8,668 nt of DNA from CAZPQV01 sp964588705 (GCA_964588705.1 CAZPQV010000078.1:1-8668), one strand, 5' to 3'. Positions 1 through 6,542 are shown, counted from the stretch's first letter. Notes: generated by a model from the sequence alone, not told the origin. Numbers and translations: made by a program.

Positions 1-315
1 GAAACGGATTTCTTTTACCACTACTTTTACCTGCTTGGCTTTCAGTTCTTTTTGCTTCTTCTTTTGTTCGTACAGGAATTTTTTGTATTCCAGCACCCGT
101 GCAATATAAGGTTCGGCCTTATCTGAAATGACTACCAGATCCAGTTCCTGATCTCTGGCAATTTCTAATGCTTTCGCCAGCGGATACACGCCCGGTTCTA
201 CGTTATCGCCCACCAAACGGACTTCCTTAGCCCGGATTTTTTCGTTGATCTGGTGTGCATCTTCCTGCACACGTCTTTGTGGACCTCTGCCTCTGTAATG
301 AAATTTCTGTGCTAT
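1..315 (-). CDS. infC: Translation initiation factor IF-3, N-terminal part (3' end outside window), probable AUA start
   Basis: IF-3 binds the 30S subunit, prevents premature 50S joining and checks start-codon and initiator-tRNA pairing. The 105 visible codons read AQKFHYRGRGPQRR..., then INEKIRAKEVRLVGDNVEPG, LAKALEIARDQELDLVVIS and EYKKFLYEQKKKQKE. This is the IF-3 N-terminal domain and lysine-rich linker, breaking off at KEIRF, where the C-terminal domain begins. No ATG occurs in this frame. The frame is open back to the thrS stop (343-345), and the only plausible initiator before the basic N-terminus is ATA at 313-315. A GTG at 268-270 (codon 16) is the first usual-type start but would remove the RGRGPQRR segment, which resembles flavobacterial IF-3 N-termini as I remember them. 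Non-AUG starts (AUU in E. coli) are known for infC and support autoregulation. The gene follows thrS by 27 nt and is probably co-transcribed. Identity is near certain; the exact start is inferred. Confidence 0.93.
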   Translation of the reverse strand, partial: MAQKFHYRGRGPQRRVQEDAHQINEKIRAKEVRLVGDNVEPGVYPLAKALEIARDQELDLVVISDKAEPYIARVLEYKKFLYEQKKKQKELKAKQVKVVVKEIRF

Positions 316-342
316 TGTATTAAATTTTAAGTTAACTTCTTT

Positions 343-2280
343 TTATGCTCCAAATTCAGCATTAAATTCTGCTGCTTTTTGGAAGTAGGTGATGAAATTT
401 TCAATACTCATCGTACCAAGATCGCCTTCACCACGTCTTCTTACCGAAACTGTTTGTGCCTGTTCTTCATTTTCACCCACAATCAGCATAAACGGATATT
501 TATTGATTTCGGCATCTCTGATTTTCTTTCCGGTTTTTTCGTTTCGGTCGTCAATCAGGCCGCTAATATCGTGATTTTCCAACAATTGTGAAACTTTTTT
601 GGCATAATCCACATATTTTTCGGAAATCGGAAGGATGATGAACTGATCCGGTGCCAACCAAAGTGGGAAGTCTCCCGCAGTGTTTTCAAGCAGAATCGCG
701 ATAAATCGTTCCATTGATCCGAATGGTGCACGGTGAATCATCACCGGTCGGTGTTTTTCGCCATCGCTGCCGATATAATGAAGATCGAAACGTTCCGGTA
801 AATTATAATCCACCTGAATGGTTCCCAACTGCCATTTTCTGCCCAAAGCATCCTTCACCATAAAATCAAGTTTCGGGCCATAAAATGCGGCTTCACCATA
901 TTCCACAACAGTTTTTAAACCTTTATTTTCTGCTGCCTGAATAATCGCATTTTCAGCTTTTTCCCAATTTTCTTCGGAACCGATATATTTATCTCTGTTT
1001 TCCTTATCGCGTAGGGAAACCTGAGTAACGAAATCTTCAAATCCGAGATTTCTGAAAACATACATCACCAAATCGATGACACCTTCAAACTCCTTCATCA
1101 ACTGATCCGGTGTGCAGAAAAGGTGAGCATCATCCTGGGTAAATCCGCGAACTCTCGTCAATCCGTGAAGTTCCCCTGACTGCTCATATCTGTAAACTGT
1201 TCCGAATTCTGCGAAACGTTTCGGAAGATCACGGTAAGACCATTGTCCAACTTTATAAATTTCGCAGTGATGCGGACAGTTCATTGGTTTCAGCATGAAT
1301 TCTTCACCTTCGTTTGGTGTTTTAATCGGCTGAAAACTGTCAGCGCCGTATTTATCCCAGTGTCCAGACGTAACATAAAGTTCTTTCGCCCCAATATGAG
1401 GCGACATTACGAATTCGTAACCGGCTTTTTTCTGCGCATCTGCAAGAAAATTTTCCAGTTTTTTTCTAAGTGCTGTTCCTTTTGGCAACCAAAGTGGAAG
1501 TCCCTGACCAACTTTTTCAGAGAAGGCGAAAATTCCCAATTCTTTACCCAGTTTTCTGTGGTCGCGGCGTTTGGCTTCTTCCAGTCTTTCAAGATATTCG
1601 GTAAGGTCTTTCTGTTTCGGGAAAGAAATTCCGTAAACTCTTGTCAGTTGAGGATTTTTTTCATTTCCTCTCCAATATGCGCCTGCAGCGTTCAAAACTT
1701 TTACTGCTTTTACAATTCCTGTTGATGGAATGTGGCCTCCACGACAAAGATCGGTGAAGTTATCGTGTGTGCAGAACGTGATTTCACCGTCTTCAAGATT
1801 CGAAATCAGTTCTGTTTTATAAGGGTTGTCTGCGTATTCTTTCAGTGCATCAGCTTTTGAAACCGGATAAAGTGAAAAAGTGGCATCTTTTCTTGCATTT
1901 TCGAGCATTTTCTTTTCGATTTTTTCGAAATCTTTTTCGCTCAAAACTTCATCACCGAAATCTACATCGTAGTAGAAACCGCTTTCAATGGCAGGACCAA
2001 TCGTAAGTTTAGCATCCGGATAAAACTCCATAATCGCCTGCGCCAAAAGGTGAGCAGAGGAGTGCCAAAATGCTTTTTTTCCCATATCATCATTCCACGT
2101 TAACAGTTGCACCGTAGAATCTTCCGTAACTGGTGTGGTAACTTCTACCTGTTTTCCGTTTACGATTGCAGAAATTGTGTTTCTCGCCAATCCTTCACTA
2201 ATGGATTTGGCCACGTCCATTGCGGTAACTGCGCTTTCAAATTCTCTGATGCTTCCGTCGGGAAGAGTGATTTTTACCAT
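343..2280 (-). CDS. thrS: Threonine--tRNA ligase (ThrRS), full length
   Basis: Cytosolic class II synthetase that charges tRNA-Thr using ATP. At 645 aa it has the usual bacterial length and complete architecture. A TGS domain spans about residues 1-62. The editing domain carries HSSAH (H73, H77) and CRGGH (C179, H183), the HxxxH/Cys-His set that clears Ser-tRNA-Thr. The catalytic core has motif 2 RYEQSGELHGLTRVRGF (R364, R376) and motif 3 GSMERF (R525). Zinc ligands are C335 (MNCPHH), H386 and H516, and the anticodon-binding domain covers about 545-640. The ATG at 2278-2280 gives the standard MVKITLPDGS start. A -7 element lies 27 nt upstream, so the predicted leader is only about 20 nt. That leaves no room for a T-box or an E. 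coli-type tRNA-mimicking operator. infC follows 27 nt after the TAA. Nothing is truncated or missing. Confidence 0.98.
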   Translation of the reverse strand: MVKITLPDGSIREFESAVTAMDVAKSISEGLARNTISAIVNGKQVEVTTPVTEDSTVQLLTWNDDMGKKAFWHSSAHLLAQAIMEFYPDAKLTIGPAIESGFYYDVDFGDEVLSEKDFEKIEKKMLENARKDATFSLYPVSKADALKEYADNPYKTELISNLEDGEITFCTHDNFTDLCRGGHIPSTGIVKAVKVLNAAGAYWRGNEKNPQLTRVYGISFPKQKDLTEYLERLEEAKRRDHRKLGKELGIFAFSEKVGQGLPLWLPKGTALRKKLENFLADAQKKAGYEFVMSPHIGAKELYVTSGHWDKYGADSFQPIKTPNEGEEFMLKPMNCPHHCEIYKVGQWSYRDLPKRFAEFGTVYRYEQSGELHGLTRVRGFTQDDAHLFCTPDQLMKEFEGVIDLVMYVFRNLGFEDFVTQVSLRDKENRDKYIGSEENWEKAENAIIQAAENKGLKTVVEYGEAAFYGPKLDFMVKDALGRKWQLGTIQVDYNLPERFDLHYIGSDGEKHRPVMIHRAPFGSMERFIAILLENTAGDFPLWLAPDQFIILPISEKYVDYAKKVSQLLENHDISGLIDDRNEKTGKKIRDAEINKYPFMLIVGENEEQAQTVSVRRRGEGDLGTMSIENFITYFQKAAEFNAEFGA

Positions 2281-2307
2281 TGTTCGTCTTCAAAAATTTA
2301 TTAGGTG

Positions 2308-2315
2308 CAAAAATA
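2308..2315 (-). promoter_or_regulatory. Probable -7 promoter element of thrS
   Basis: On the minus strand this reads TATTTTTG, followed by CAC, matching the Bacteroidota -7 consensus TAnnTTTG. It sits in the 47-nt gap after the DUF4153 gene, 27 nt before the thrS ATG. I see no TTG at the usual -33 distance, so the call rests on the -7 match and position. It suggests thrS-infC can be transcribed independently of the genes upstream. Confidence 0.5.
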
Positions 2316-2327
2316 AGCAATTTTCTG

Positions 2328-4127
2328 TTACTTTTTTCTAATCAGCAAAGTGATTTCATAGGGCTCAGAAATTGTGAAATTTCCGGCTTTATCCACAGGA
2401 AAATAATTGATGCGTTTGAAGTAAGCTTTCATATCATAGCTGTGAAGCGTGAATTCTTTTGAAATTTCAGGAAGTTCCACCTGATTAGTTTTATTAATAT
2501 TCTGATTAACAGTTTCCTGTATGAAAGGCATTAAATCAAAAGTTTCAGTGGTTTTAGACTGGTTTTCTAAACTGATTTTCAGATACTTTTCGTCTTTAAG
2601 ATTGCGGTATTTTACGTTTAAGTTTTGATTTTCAAGCTGTATTTCCGGATTATCCATTGGGTTGAAAGTTACAGCATAATCATATTCTGAAATCGGGATA
2701 AACTTCATTGCTGAAACCAAAACAAGGCCATCGTAAGTGTTTTTCTTCTGTGTTCTGCTGATATTGGTAAATGCATTTCTGATGTCACCACGAATTTTCC
2801 AGGTATCCATTTTTGCAAAATTTTCGTTGAATTTTTTGTGATTTACTTCAGGAAGATAATTTAGAAGAAAATCATTCTGTTTGCGTCTCGCAAGAAAATC
2901 AAATTTGTTGGCAACTTCATCGGCAACGGTATCGGTAATTTTTTTACCGAAATCTATTTTTCCTTTTTCCAGAAGATTATTTTTAATTAAGACGTTTTGG
3001 AGCTCGGTTTTCTGACTTCTTTTTGCCACTGAAAATGTATTGAGATAGGGCATAATTAACGCAAATAATCCAAAGACAAACAGTGAAACCGGAACGAATT
3101 TAATCGTTGGCTTTTTATAAAAAATAAAATACAGAACAACACTTGAAAGCCACAGTGCGAGCATCAGAACGAAATATCTCGGTTCCGTATAACCGTATTC
3201 TAATATTCTTGTGAAAATCGCTACAAACAGCAATACAATTAATGGCAGTAGCGTGTAATAAAATATCTTGCTGAAAATTTTCACCCACGATTTAGTAGAT
3301 TCTTCTTTCAGTGGATGAACCAGCAGTAATGCTAAAATTCCAACAACTGAATAGGCGAGAACAAGGTAAGAAACCCAACCTCGCGGAAGCTCCCAGTTGA
3401 TGAGGATTTTTGCTGAATAGAAATATAAGATAACTGCGTAAATGAGTAGCAATGGAATGAGGACAAACTGCGTAAAAAATTTCAGAATCTGTGGATAATT
3501 ACCGTCCTGCTCCAACTGTTTTAAACCTTTCTCAATAAAGATAAGGAATATGAAACAGCTCCCTAAAATTGCCAGGAAAAAGAATGTTTTTGGATAAAGA
3601 TTATCTTTAAAATTAAAATCAAAAAGCTTATCAACCGCAAGAATTGCAAGCATTACACCGCCGACCAAAACTCCGGTGAAAACCGCCGTAAGAAAAATAT
3701 TGATGAAAAGATTCTTGTTGTATTGCCAGAAATTCAGTTCGCGCTTTTCACCATAAAAAGCGATAAACGAAACCAAAAGATGCGATAGAATAAAAGTGCA
3801 AGCCAACAGATAACCGTAAACTTCCGTAAAGTTTTTCTCGGTTTTTGGCAGGATATAATAGAAACTCAAAAGAAAAAGAACGCCCGCAATTTGTAATGGA
3901 ACTTCTTTCCAAATTCTTTGTGAAAGCATCTTCAGGGCAAACATCAAGGAGATTCCTAAACACGCCGTGAAAATCAAAGTAACAACGGAAAACTGATTTT
4001 CATAATTATCCATATCGATGGCAACGACAGAAGAAACTGCCGCGATCAATGCCATTGTTAAAACCATTGGGTAGCGCAAAACGATATCATCGGCTTTGCC
4101 CCAAATTTCTTTTAGTTTTTGTTTCAT
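2328..4127 (-). CDS. DUF4153-family multi-pass membrane protein
   Basis: A 599-aa integral membrane protein of unknown function. About eleven hydrophobic segments are visible, at roughly residues 20-37, 46-66, 76-93, 103-124, 140-165, 180-198, 215-238, 250-271, 288-309, 317-337 and 344-363. A hydrophilic domain of about 235 residues follows (365-599), predicted to lie on one side of the membrane. The segment INWELPRGWVSYLVLAYS (about 243-260) and the overall layout match the DUF4153 family common in Bacteroidota; this is a memory-based assignment. No signal peptide or enzymatic motif is apparent. The start is the ATG at 4125-4127; the stop is 47 nt before thrS. The BlaI-like gene lies 60 nt upstream with no -7 element between them, so co-transcription with the BlaI/PAP2 pair is likely. 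I would not assign a substrate or activity. Confidence 0.88.
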   Translation of the reverse strand: MKQKLKEIWGKADDIVLRYPMVLTMALIAAVSSVVAIDMDNYENQFSVVTLIFTACLGISLMFALKMLSQRIWKEVPLQIAGVLFLLSFYYILPKTEKNFTEVYGYLLACTFILSHLLVSFIAFYGEKRELNFWQYNKNLFINIFLTAVFTGVLVGGVMLAILAVDKLFDFNFKDNLYPKTFFFLAILGSCFIFLIFIEKGLKQLEQDGNYPQILKFFTQFVLIPLLLIYAVILYFYSAKILINWELPRGWVSYLVLAYSVVGILALLLVHPLKEESTKSWVKIFSKIFYYTLLPLIVLLFVAIFTRILEYGYTEPRYFVLMLALWLSSVVLYFIFYKKPTIKFVPVSLFVFGLFALIMPYLNTFSVAKRSQKTELQNVLIKNNLLEKGKIDFGKKITDTVADEVANKFDFLARRKQNDFLLNYLPEVNHKKFNENFAKMDTWKIRGDIRNAFTNISRTQKKNTYDGLVLVSAMKFIPISEYDYAVTFNPMDNPEIQLENQNLNVKYRNLKDEKYLKISLENQSKTTETFDLMPFIQETVNQNINKTNQVELPEISKEFTLHSYDMKAYFKRINYFPVDKAGNFTISEPYEITLLIRKK

Positions 4128-4136
4128 AAAAATTGC

Positions 4137-4185
4137 GAGGTTCGGGATTCGAGTTTCGAGATTGTTATACTGTCTTCGGTCTTCC
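4137..4185. repeat. Degenerate 7-bp-period array in the BlaI-DUF4153 gap
   Basis: On the plus strand the gap can be cut into seven consecutive heptamers in one phase: GAGGTTC, GGGATTC, GAGTTTC, GAGATTG, TTATACT, GTCTTCG, GTCTTCC. The first four share a GRGDTTS-like pattern and the last two are near copies of each other; the fifth is diverged. The array fills most of the 60-nt intergenic gap and stops at the two flanking genes. The 13-mer GAGTTTCGAGATT within it recurs at 6412-6424. Function unknown. Confidence 0.55.
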
Positions 4186-4187
4186 TT

Positions 4188-4673
4188 CTATTTTTTCTTC
4201 TTTTTCTTTGACTTCGATTTTTCCTTTTTCTTCTTTTTCGGCTCGGTCAGTTCGTCGATGTACTCCAGAATTTTACTGGTTTCATGTTCTTTTTCCGGTT
4301 CGATAATCGGAACGACTTCAGTTCTTACTTCGAAGAATTCTTTTAAATCGGAAGGTTTAATCAGGTTTTCAGCAAATAAGTTTTTTACCAAATCGCTTGC
4401 AGAACCGTTGAAATAATTTTCAAGAAACATTTCAAGAACTAACTTCCGGTAATCTACGAAAAGAATTACAACATTGTACTTGAAGCTTCTGCCTACTTTT
4501 TCTGTGGACAGAAATTCTTTTTCAACCAATATTTTAAGATAAGTGGAAACTGTATTCTGATGTGGTTTTGGCTCGGGAAGTGCCTCCATAATGTCGCGCA
4601 TAAATGGTGAATTGAGTTTCCAGATGACCTGCATCAGATGTTCTTCGGCGGAAGTTAAGGTATTTATTTTCAT
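4188..4673 (-). CDS. BlaI/MecI/CopY-type transcriptional regulator with lysine-rich C-terminal tail
   Basis: A 161-aa predicted cytoplasmic DNA-binding protein. Residues 1-70 match the BlaI/MecI winged helix: LTSAEEHLMQVIWKL, then a recognition-helix region HQNTVSTYLKILVEKEFL and the wing VGRSFKYN. The dimerisation region (about 75-110) includes NYFNGSASDLVKNLFAEN, typical of the family, where BlaI/MecI are normally cleaved on signalling. Beyond residue 120 is an acidic linker (EPEKEHE), then an unusual tail of almost only lysine (146-161). The ATG at 4671-4673 is chosen because it begins the family domain and overlaps the PAP2 stop as ATGA. The frame extends upstream to 4817, but that part has no family resemblance and lies inside the PAP2 gene. 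Family members usually repress beta-lactamase, mecA or copper genes with a BlaR1-type M56 peptidase; none is present here. The target is unknown and may include its own operon. Confidence 0.82.
   Translation of the reverse strand: MKINTLTSAEEHLMQVIWKLNSPFMRDIMEALPEPKPHQNTVSTYLKILVEKEFLSTEKVGRSFKYNVVILFVDYRKLVLEMFLENYFNGSASDLVKNLFAENLIKPSDLKEFFEVRTEVVPIIEPEKEHETSKILEYIDELTEPKKKKKEKSKSKKKKKK
4670..4673 (-). other. ATGA start/stop overlap (PAP2 stop, BlaI-like start)
   Basis: Read on the minus strand, ATGA contains the BlaI-like ATG (4673-4671) and the PAP2 TGA (4672-4670). Such 4-nt overlaps usually indicate one mRNA and translational coupling, and this one fixes the regulator's start. Confidence 0.85.
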
Positions 4674-5284
4674 AGGATTTTCTGATTCTGAATGAAGACA
4701 TAAAGATAGAAAAAAGAAACCAGCGAACCGAGAAATGCACCCATTATTACTTCTTTTGGTGTATGTCTCTTGAGAATAACCCTTGTAATTCCCACAATTA
4801 TTGCAATAATTAGCCAAATAAAACCTACCGTTGGACTAAGCGAAAAAAATAGTGCTGCCGCAAAAATATTCAGTGAAGTGTGCATTGAACTTTTGATGAA
4901 AAGGTTACTGATCTGCATCAGAATTAAAAGAATCAGCAGGAAGAACATCGTGAAATCAATACGGTCATTTATTAAGAAATAAACCAAAAGATATACGGCA
5001 ATTAAAATATCGATTACGATATAAAGACTGTTGCGCTGTCTGCGGTTCGACACATCCATATTGCTGTAATTTCCTTTTTTTACGTTCCAGTAAATCCAGG
5101 TTATTAACGGAATAACGATGAGGAGTAAAATTGGAAAAATTTCTTTTACGGCCTGATTTAAATCATTTATTCGATAATTTTTATAGATTAAAAAGAGAAT
5201 CAGTGAGGTCAGTGGATTGAAGAAGTTTGAAATAAATTTCGATAACCTAATGATTAACGGGCTTATATTAAGGCGATTTGGCAT
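4670..5284 (-). CDS. PAP2-superfamily membrane phosphatase-like protein with degenerate motifs
   Basis: A 204-aa membrane protein with about six or seven hydrophobic segments, at roughly residues 24-36, 50-67, 87-105, 108-129, 138-152, 153-171 and 179-197. PAP2 enzymes dephosphorylate lipid phosphates such as phosphatidate, PGP or undecaprenyl pyrophosphate. The C3 motif is recognisable as GITRVILKRHTPKEV (R168, H174, with E178 at the usual Asp position). The C2 motif PSGH appears as SSMH (132-135), keeping Ser and His. The C1 motif KX6RP is not intact; DVSNRRQRN (77-85) is the likely counterpart. Activity is therefore uncertain, although the C3 Arg and both histidines are kept. The ATG at 5282-5284 follows a -7 element and begins the minus-strand run PAP2, BlaI-like, DUF4153. 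It overlaps the BlaI-like gene by 4 nt. An inactive or altered-specificity family member is possible. Confidence 0.75.
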   Translation of the reverse strand: MPNRLNISPLIIRLSKFISNFFNPLTSLILFLIYKNYRINDLNQAVKEIFPILLLIVIPLITWIYWNVKKGNYSNMDVSNRRQRNSLYIVIDILIAVYLLVYFLINDRIDFTMFFLLILLILMQISNLFIKSSMHTSLNIFAAALFFSLSPTVGFIWLIIAIIVGITRVILKRHTPKEVIMGAFLGSLVSFFYLYVFIQNQKIL

Positions 5285-5301
5285 AAATGTCTTTGTGAAT
5301 C

Positions 5302-5309
5302 CAAAATTA
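5302..5309 (-). promoter_or_regulatory. Probable -7 promoter element of the PAP2-BlaI-DUF4153 operon
   Basis: The minus strand reads TAATTTTG, matching TAnnTTTG, 17 nt before the PAP2 ATG. The gap from 5285 to 5405 is a divergent intergenic region with a second such element facing pdhA. I see no good -33 TTG. No inverted-repeat operator for the BlaI-like protein stood out here by eye. Confidence 0.45.
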
Positions 5310-5377
5310 ACTTTTTTAAATTAATCCTGAATTTATTTTTCATTGTGTAAGGCATACAAAAGACGGAGAAAATTTAC

Positions 5378-5385
5378 TATTTTTG
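5378..5385 (+). promoter_or_regulatory. Probable -7 promoter element of pdhA
   Basis: TATTTTTG, followed by CAC, is identical over 11 bases to the thrS element and matches TAnnTTTG. It ends 20 nt before the pdhA ATG at 5406, giving a short leader. It lies inside the longer open frame that starts with TTG at 5343, which argues against that upstream start. No clear -33 TTG at normal spacing is visible. Confidence 0.55.
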
Positions 5386-5405
5386 CACAATCAATTTCAA
5401 CAACA

Positions 5406-6407
5406 ATGAAGGAATTTTCAAAAGAAGTTTATCTGCAGTGGTATGCCGATATGACGATGTGGAGAAGGTTTGAAGACAAATGCCGTTCTCTTTATCTGAA
5501 ACAGAAAATCAGAGGTTTTTTACATTTATATAACGGTCAGGAAGCCATTCCGGCGGGTTTTGTACACGCAATGGATATGTCCAAAGACAGTATGATTACG
5601 GCTTACCGTTGCCACATCCATCCGATGGCAATGGGTGTTGACCCAAAAAGAATCCTTGCCGAACTTTGTGGTAAAGCAACAGGAACTTCCGGAGGTTTAG
5701 GAGGTTCTATGCACATTTTCAGTAAAGAACACCGTTTCTATGGAGGACACGGAATCGTTGGAGGACAAATTCCTTTGGGAGCAGGTATTGCTTTTGCCGA
5801 TAAATATTTCGACAGAAAGGCAGTGAACATCTGTTTCTTTGGTGATGGTGCTTCAAGACAGGGGTCGCTTCACGAAACATTCAATATGGCGATGAACTGG
5901 AAACTTCCGGTAGTATTCGTTGTAGAGAATAACCAGTACGCGATGGGAACTTCTGTAAAAAGAACTGCGAACCACGAAGATATCTTCAAATTAGGTTTAG
6001 GTTACGAAATGCCTTGTCTTGCTGTAGACGCAATGGATCCTGAGAAAGTTGCAGAAGCAGCTTACGAAGCGATTGAAAGAGCAAGAAGAGGAGACGGGCC
6101 AACATTCATCGAGGCAAGAACTTACCGTTACAGAGGTCACTCTATGTCCGATGCTGAGCCTTACAGAACTAAAGAAGAGGTGGAAATGCACAAGCAGGAC
6201 GACCCAATTCATTTGGTAAAAGAAAGAATTCTTGAAAATAAATGGGCTACAGAAGCCGAACTGGAAGAAATGGATAACAAATCGAGAGATTTCGTTGAAG
6301 AATGTGTGGACTTTATGGAAGCTTCACCGTTCCCAACTCCGGATAAAGTTTACGAATACGTTTATGCTCAAGAAGATTATCCTTTCTTAGATAAATTAGA
6401 AAACTAA
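5406..6407 (+). CDS. pdhA: Pyruvate dehydrogenase E1 component, alpha subunit
   Basis: Thiamine-diphosphate-dependent E1-alpha. With E1-beta it decarboxylates pyruvate and passes the acetyl group to lipoyl-E2 in the cytosolic PDH complex. The 333-aa protein shows the TPP/Mg-binding signature beginning GDGASRQG (146-153) and ending ENN (174-176), the GGSMH segment (99-103) and GGHGIVGGQIPLGAG. The conserved loop YRYRGHSMSD (240-249) corresponds to the regulatory-serine loop of mitochondrial E1-alpha. The length fits the two-subunit E1 type, not the single-chain AceE type. The ATG at 5406 is preferred over an in-frame TTG at 5343, because the 21 extra residues (MCKAYKRRRK...) are not family-like and would span the predicted promoter. 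The E2 gene follows after 135 nt with no terminator, so the two are probably one operon. E1-beta is not in the window. Confidence 0.97.
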   Translation: MKEFSKEVYLQWYADMTMWRRFEDKCRSLYLKQKIRGFLHLYNGQEAIPAGFVHAMDMSKDSMITAYRCHIHPMAMGVDPKRILAELCGKATGTSGGLGGSMHIFSKEHRFYGGHGIVGGQIPLGAGIAFADKYFDRKAVNICFFGDGASRQGSLHETFNMAMNWKLPVVFVVENNQYAMGTSVKRTANHEDIFKLGLGYEMPCLAVDAMDPEKVAEAAYEAIERARRGDGPTFIEARTYRYRGHSMSDAEPYRTKEEVEMHKQDDPIHLVKERILENKWATEAELEEMDNKSRDFVEECVDFMEASPFPTPDKVYEYVYAQEDYPFLDKLEN

Positions 6408-6411
6408 AAAA

Positions 6412-6439
6412 GAGTTTCGAGATTTGGGTTTTGGAATTA
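6412..6439. repeat. Degenerate heptamer array, pdhA-proximal
   Basis: Four heptamers in one phase directly after the pdhA stop: GAGTTTC, GAGATTT, GGGTTTT, GGAATTA. The first 13 bases repeat 4151-4163 exactly. It belongs to the same sequence type as the 4137-4185 array. Function unknown. Confidence 0.5.
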
Positions 6440-6502
6440 ATATCGAGCCTGAAGATCAAAATTAAATTCATTTTTTAAAACTAAAATTTTTCGGTTCAAT
6501 CA

Positions 6503-6530
6503 GTTGAAACTTTGAACGCGAAACTTTAAA
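6503..6530. repeat. Degenerate heptamer array, E2-proximal, opposite orientation
   Basis: Four heptamers lie just before the E2 start: GTTGAAA, CTTTGAA, CGCGAAA, CTTTAAA. The 12-mers GAAACTTTGAAC (6506-6517) and GAAACTTTAAAC (6520-6531) differ by one base at a 14-nt offset. On the opposite strand the units read like those at 6412, and CGAAACT (6519-6525) is the exact reverse complement of AGTTTCG (6413-6419). The pair therefore forms a loose inverted arrangement within the 135-nt pdhA-E2 gap. The rest of that gap is AT-rich with no TAnnTTTG element and no terminator. Confidence 0.5.
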
Positions 6531-6542
6531 CAAAATATAATT

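Noticed and set aside
1243..1725. Open frame of 160 codons on the plus strand
   Set aside because: It lies wholly antisense to the catalytic and editing regions of thrS, its product resembles nothing I know, and it has no promoter or start context.
2281..2327. T-box or tRNA-like operator before thrS
   Set aside because: The whole gap is 47 nt and the predicted leader about 20 nt, too short for either; no suitable stem is visible.
4137..4185. CRISPR or similar repeat-spacer array
   Set aside because: Units are 7 bp, degenerate and directly adjacent, without spacers.
4188..4250. Pyrimidine-rich plus-strand tract as a regulatory or triplex element
   Set aside because: It is fully explained as the template of the lysine-rich C-terminus of the BlaI-like protein.
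4674..4817. 48-residue N-terminal extension of the BlaI-like protein with a CNNCGN motif suggesting a zinc ribbon
   Set aside because: It is the PAP2 gene read in another frame. The BlaI domain begins exactly at the ATG at 4673, which overlaps the PAP2 stop.
5343..5405. Upstream TTG start that would add 21 residues to pdhA
   Set aside because: The extension is not E1-alpha-like and contains the predicted -7 promoter element; the ATG at 5406 fits the family N-terminus.
6495..6508. Small hairpin TTCAA-TCAG-TTGAA before the E2 gene as a terminator or operator
   Set aside because: Only a 5-bp AT-rich stem with no following T-run, and it overlaps the heptamer array; not distinguishable from chance.
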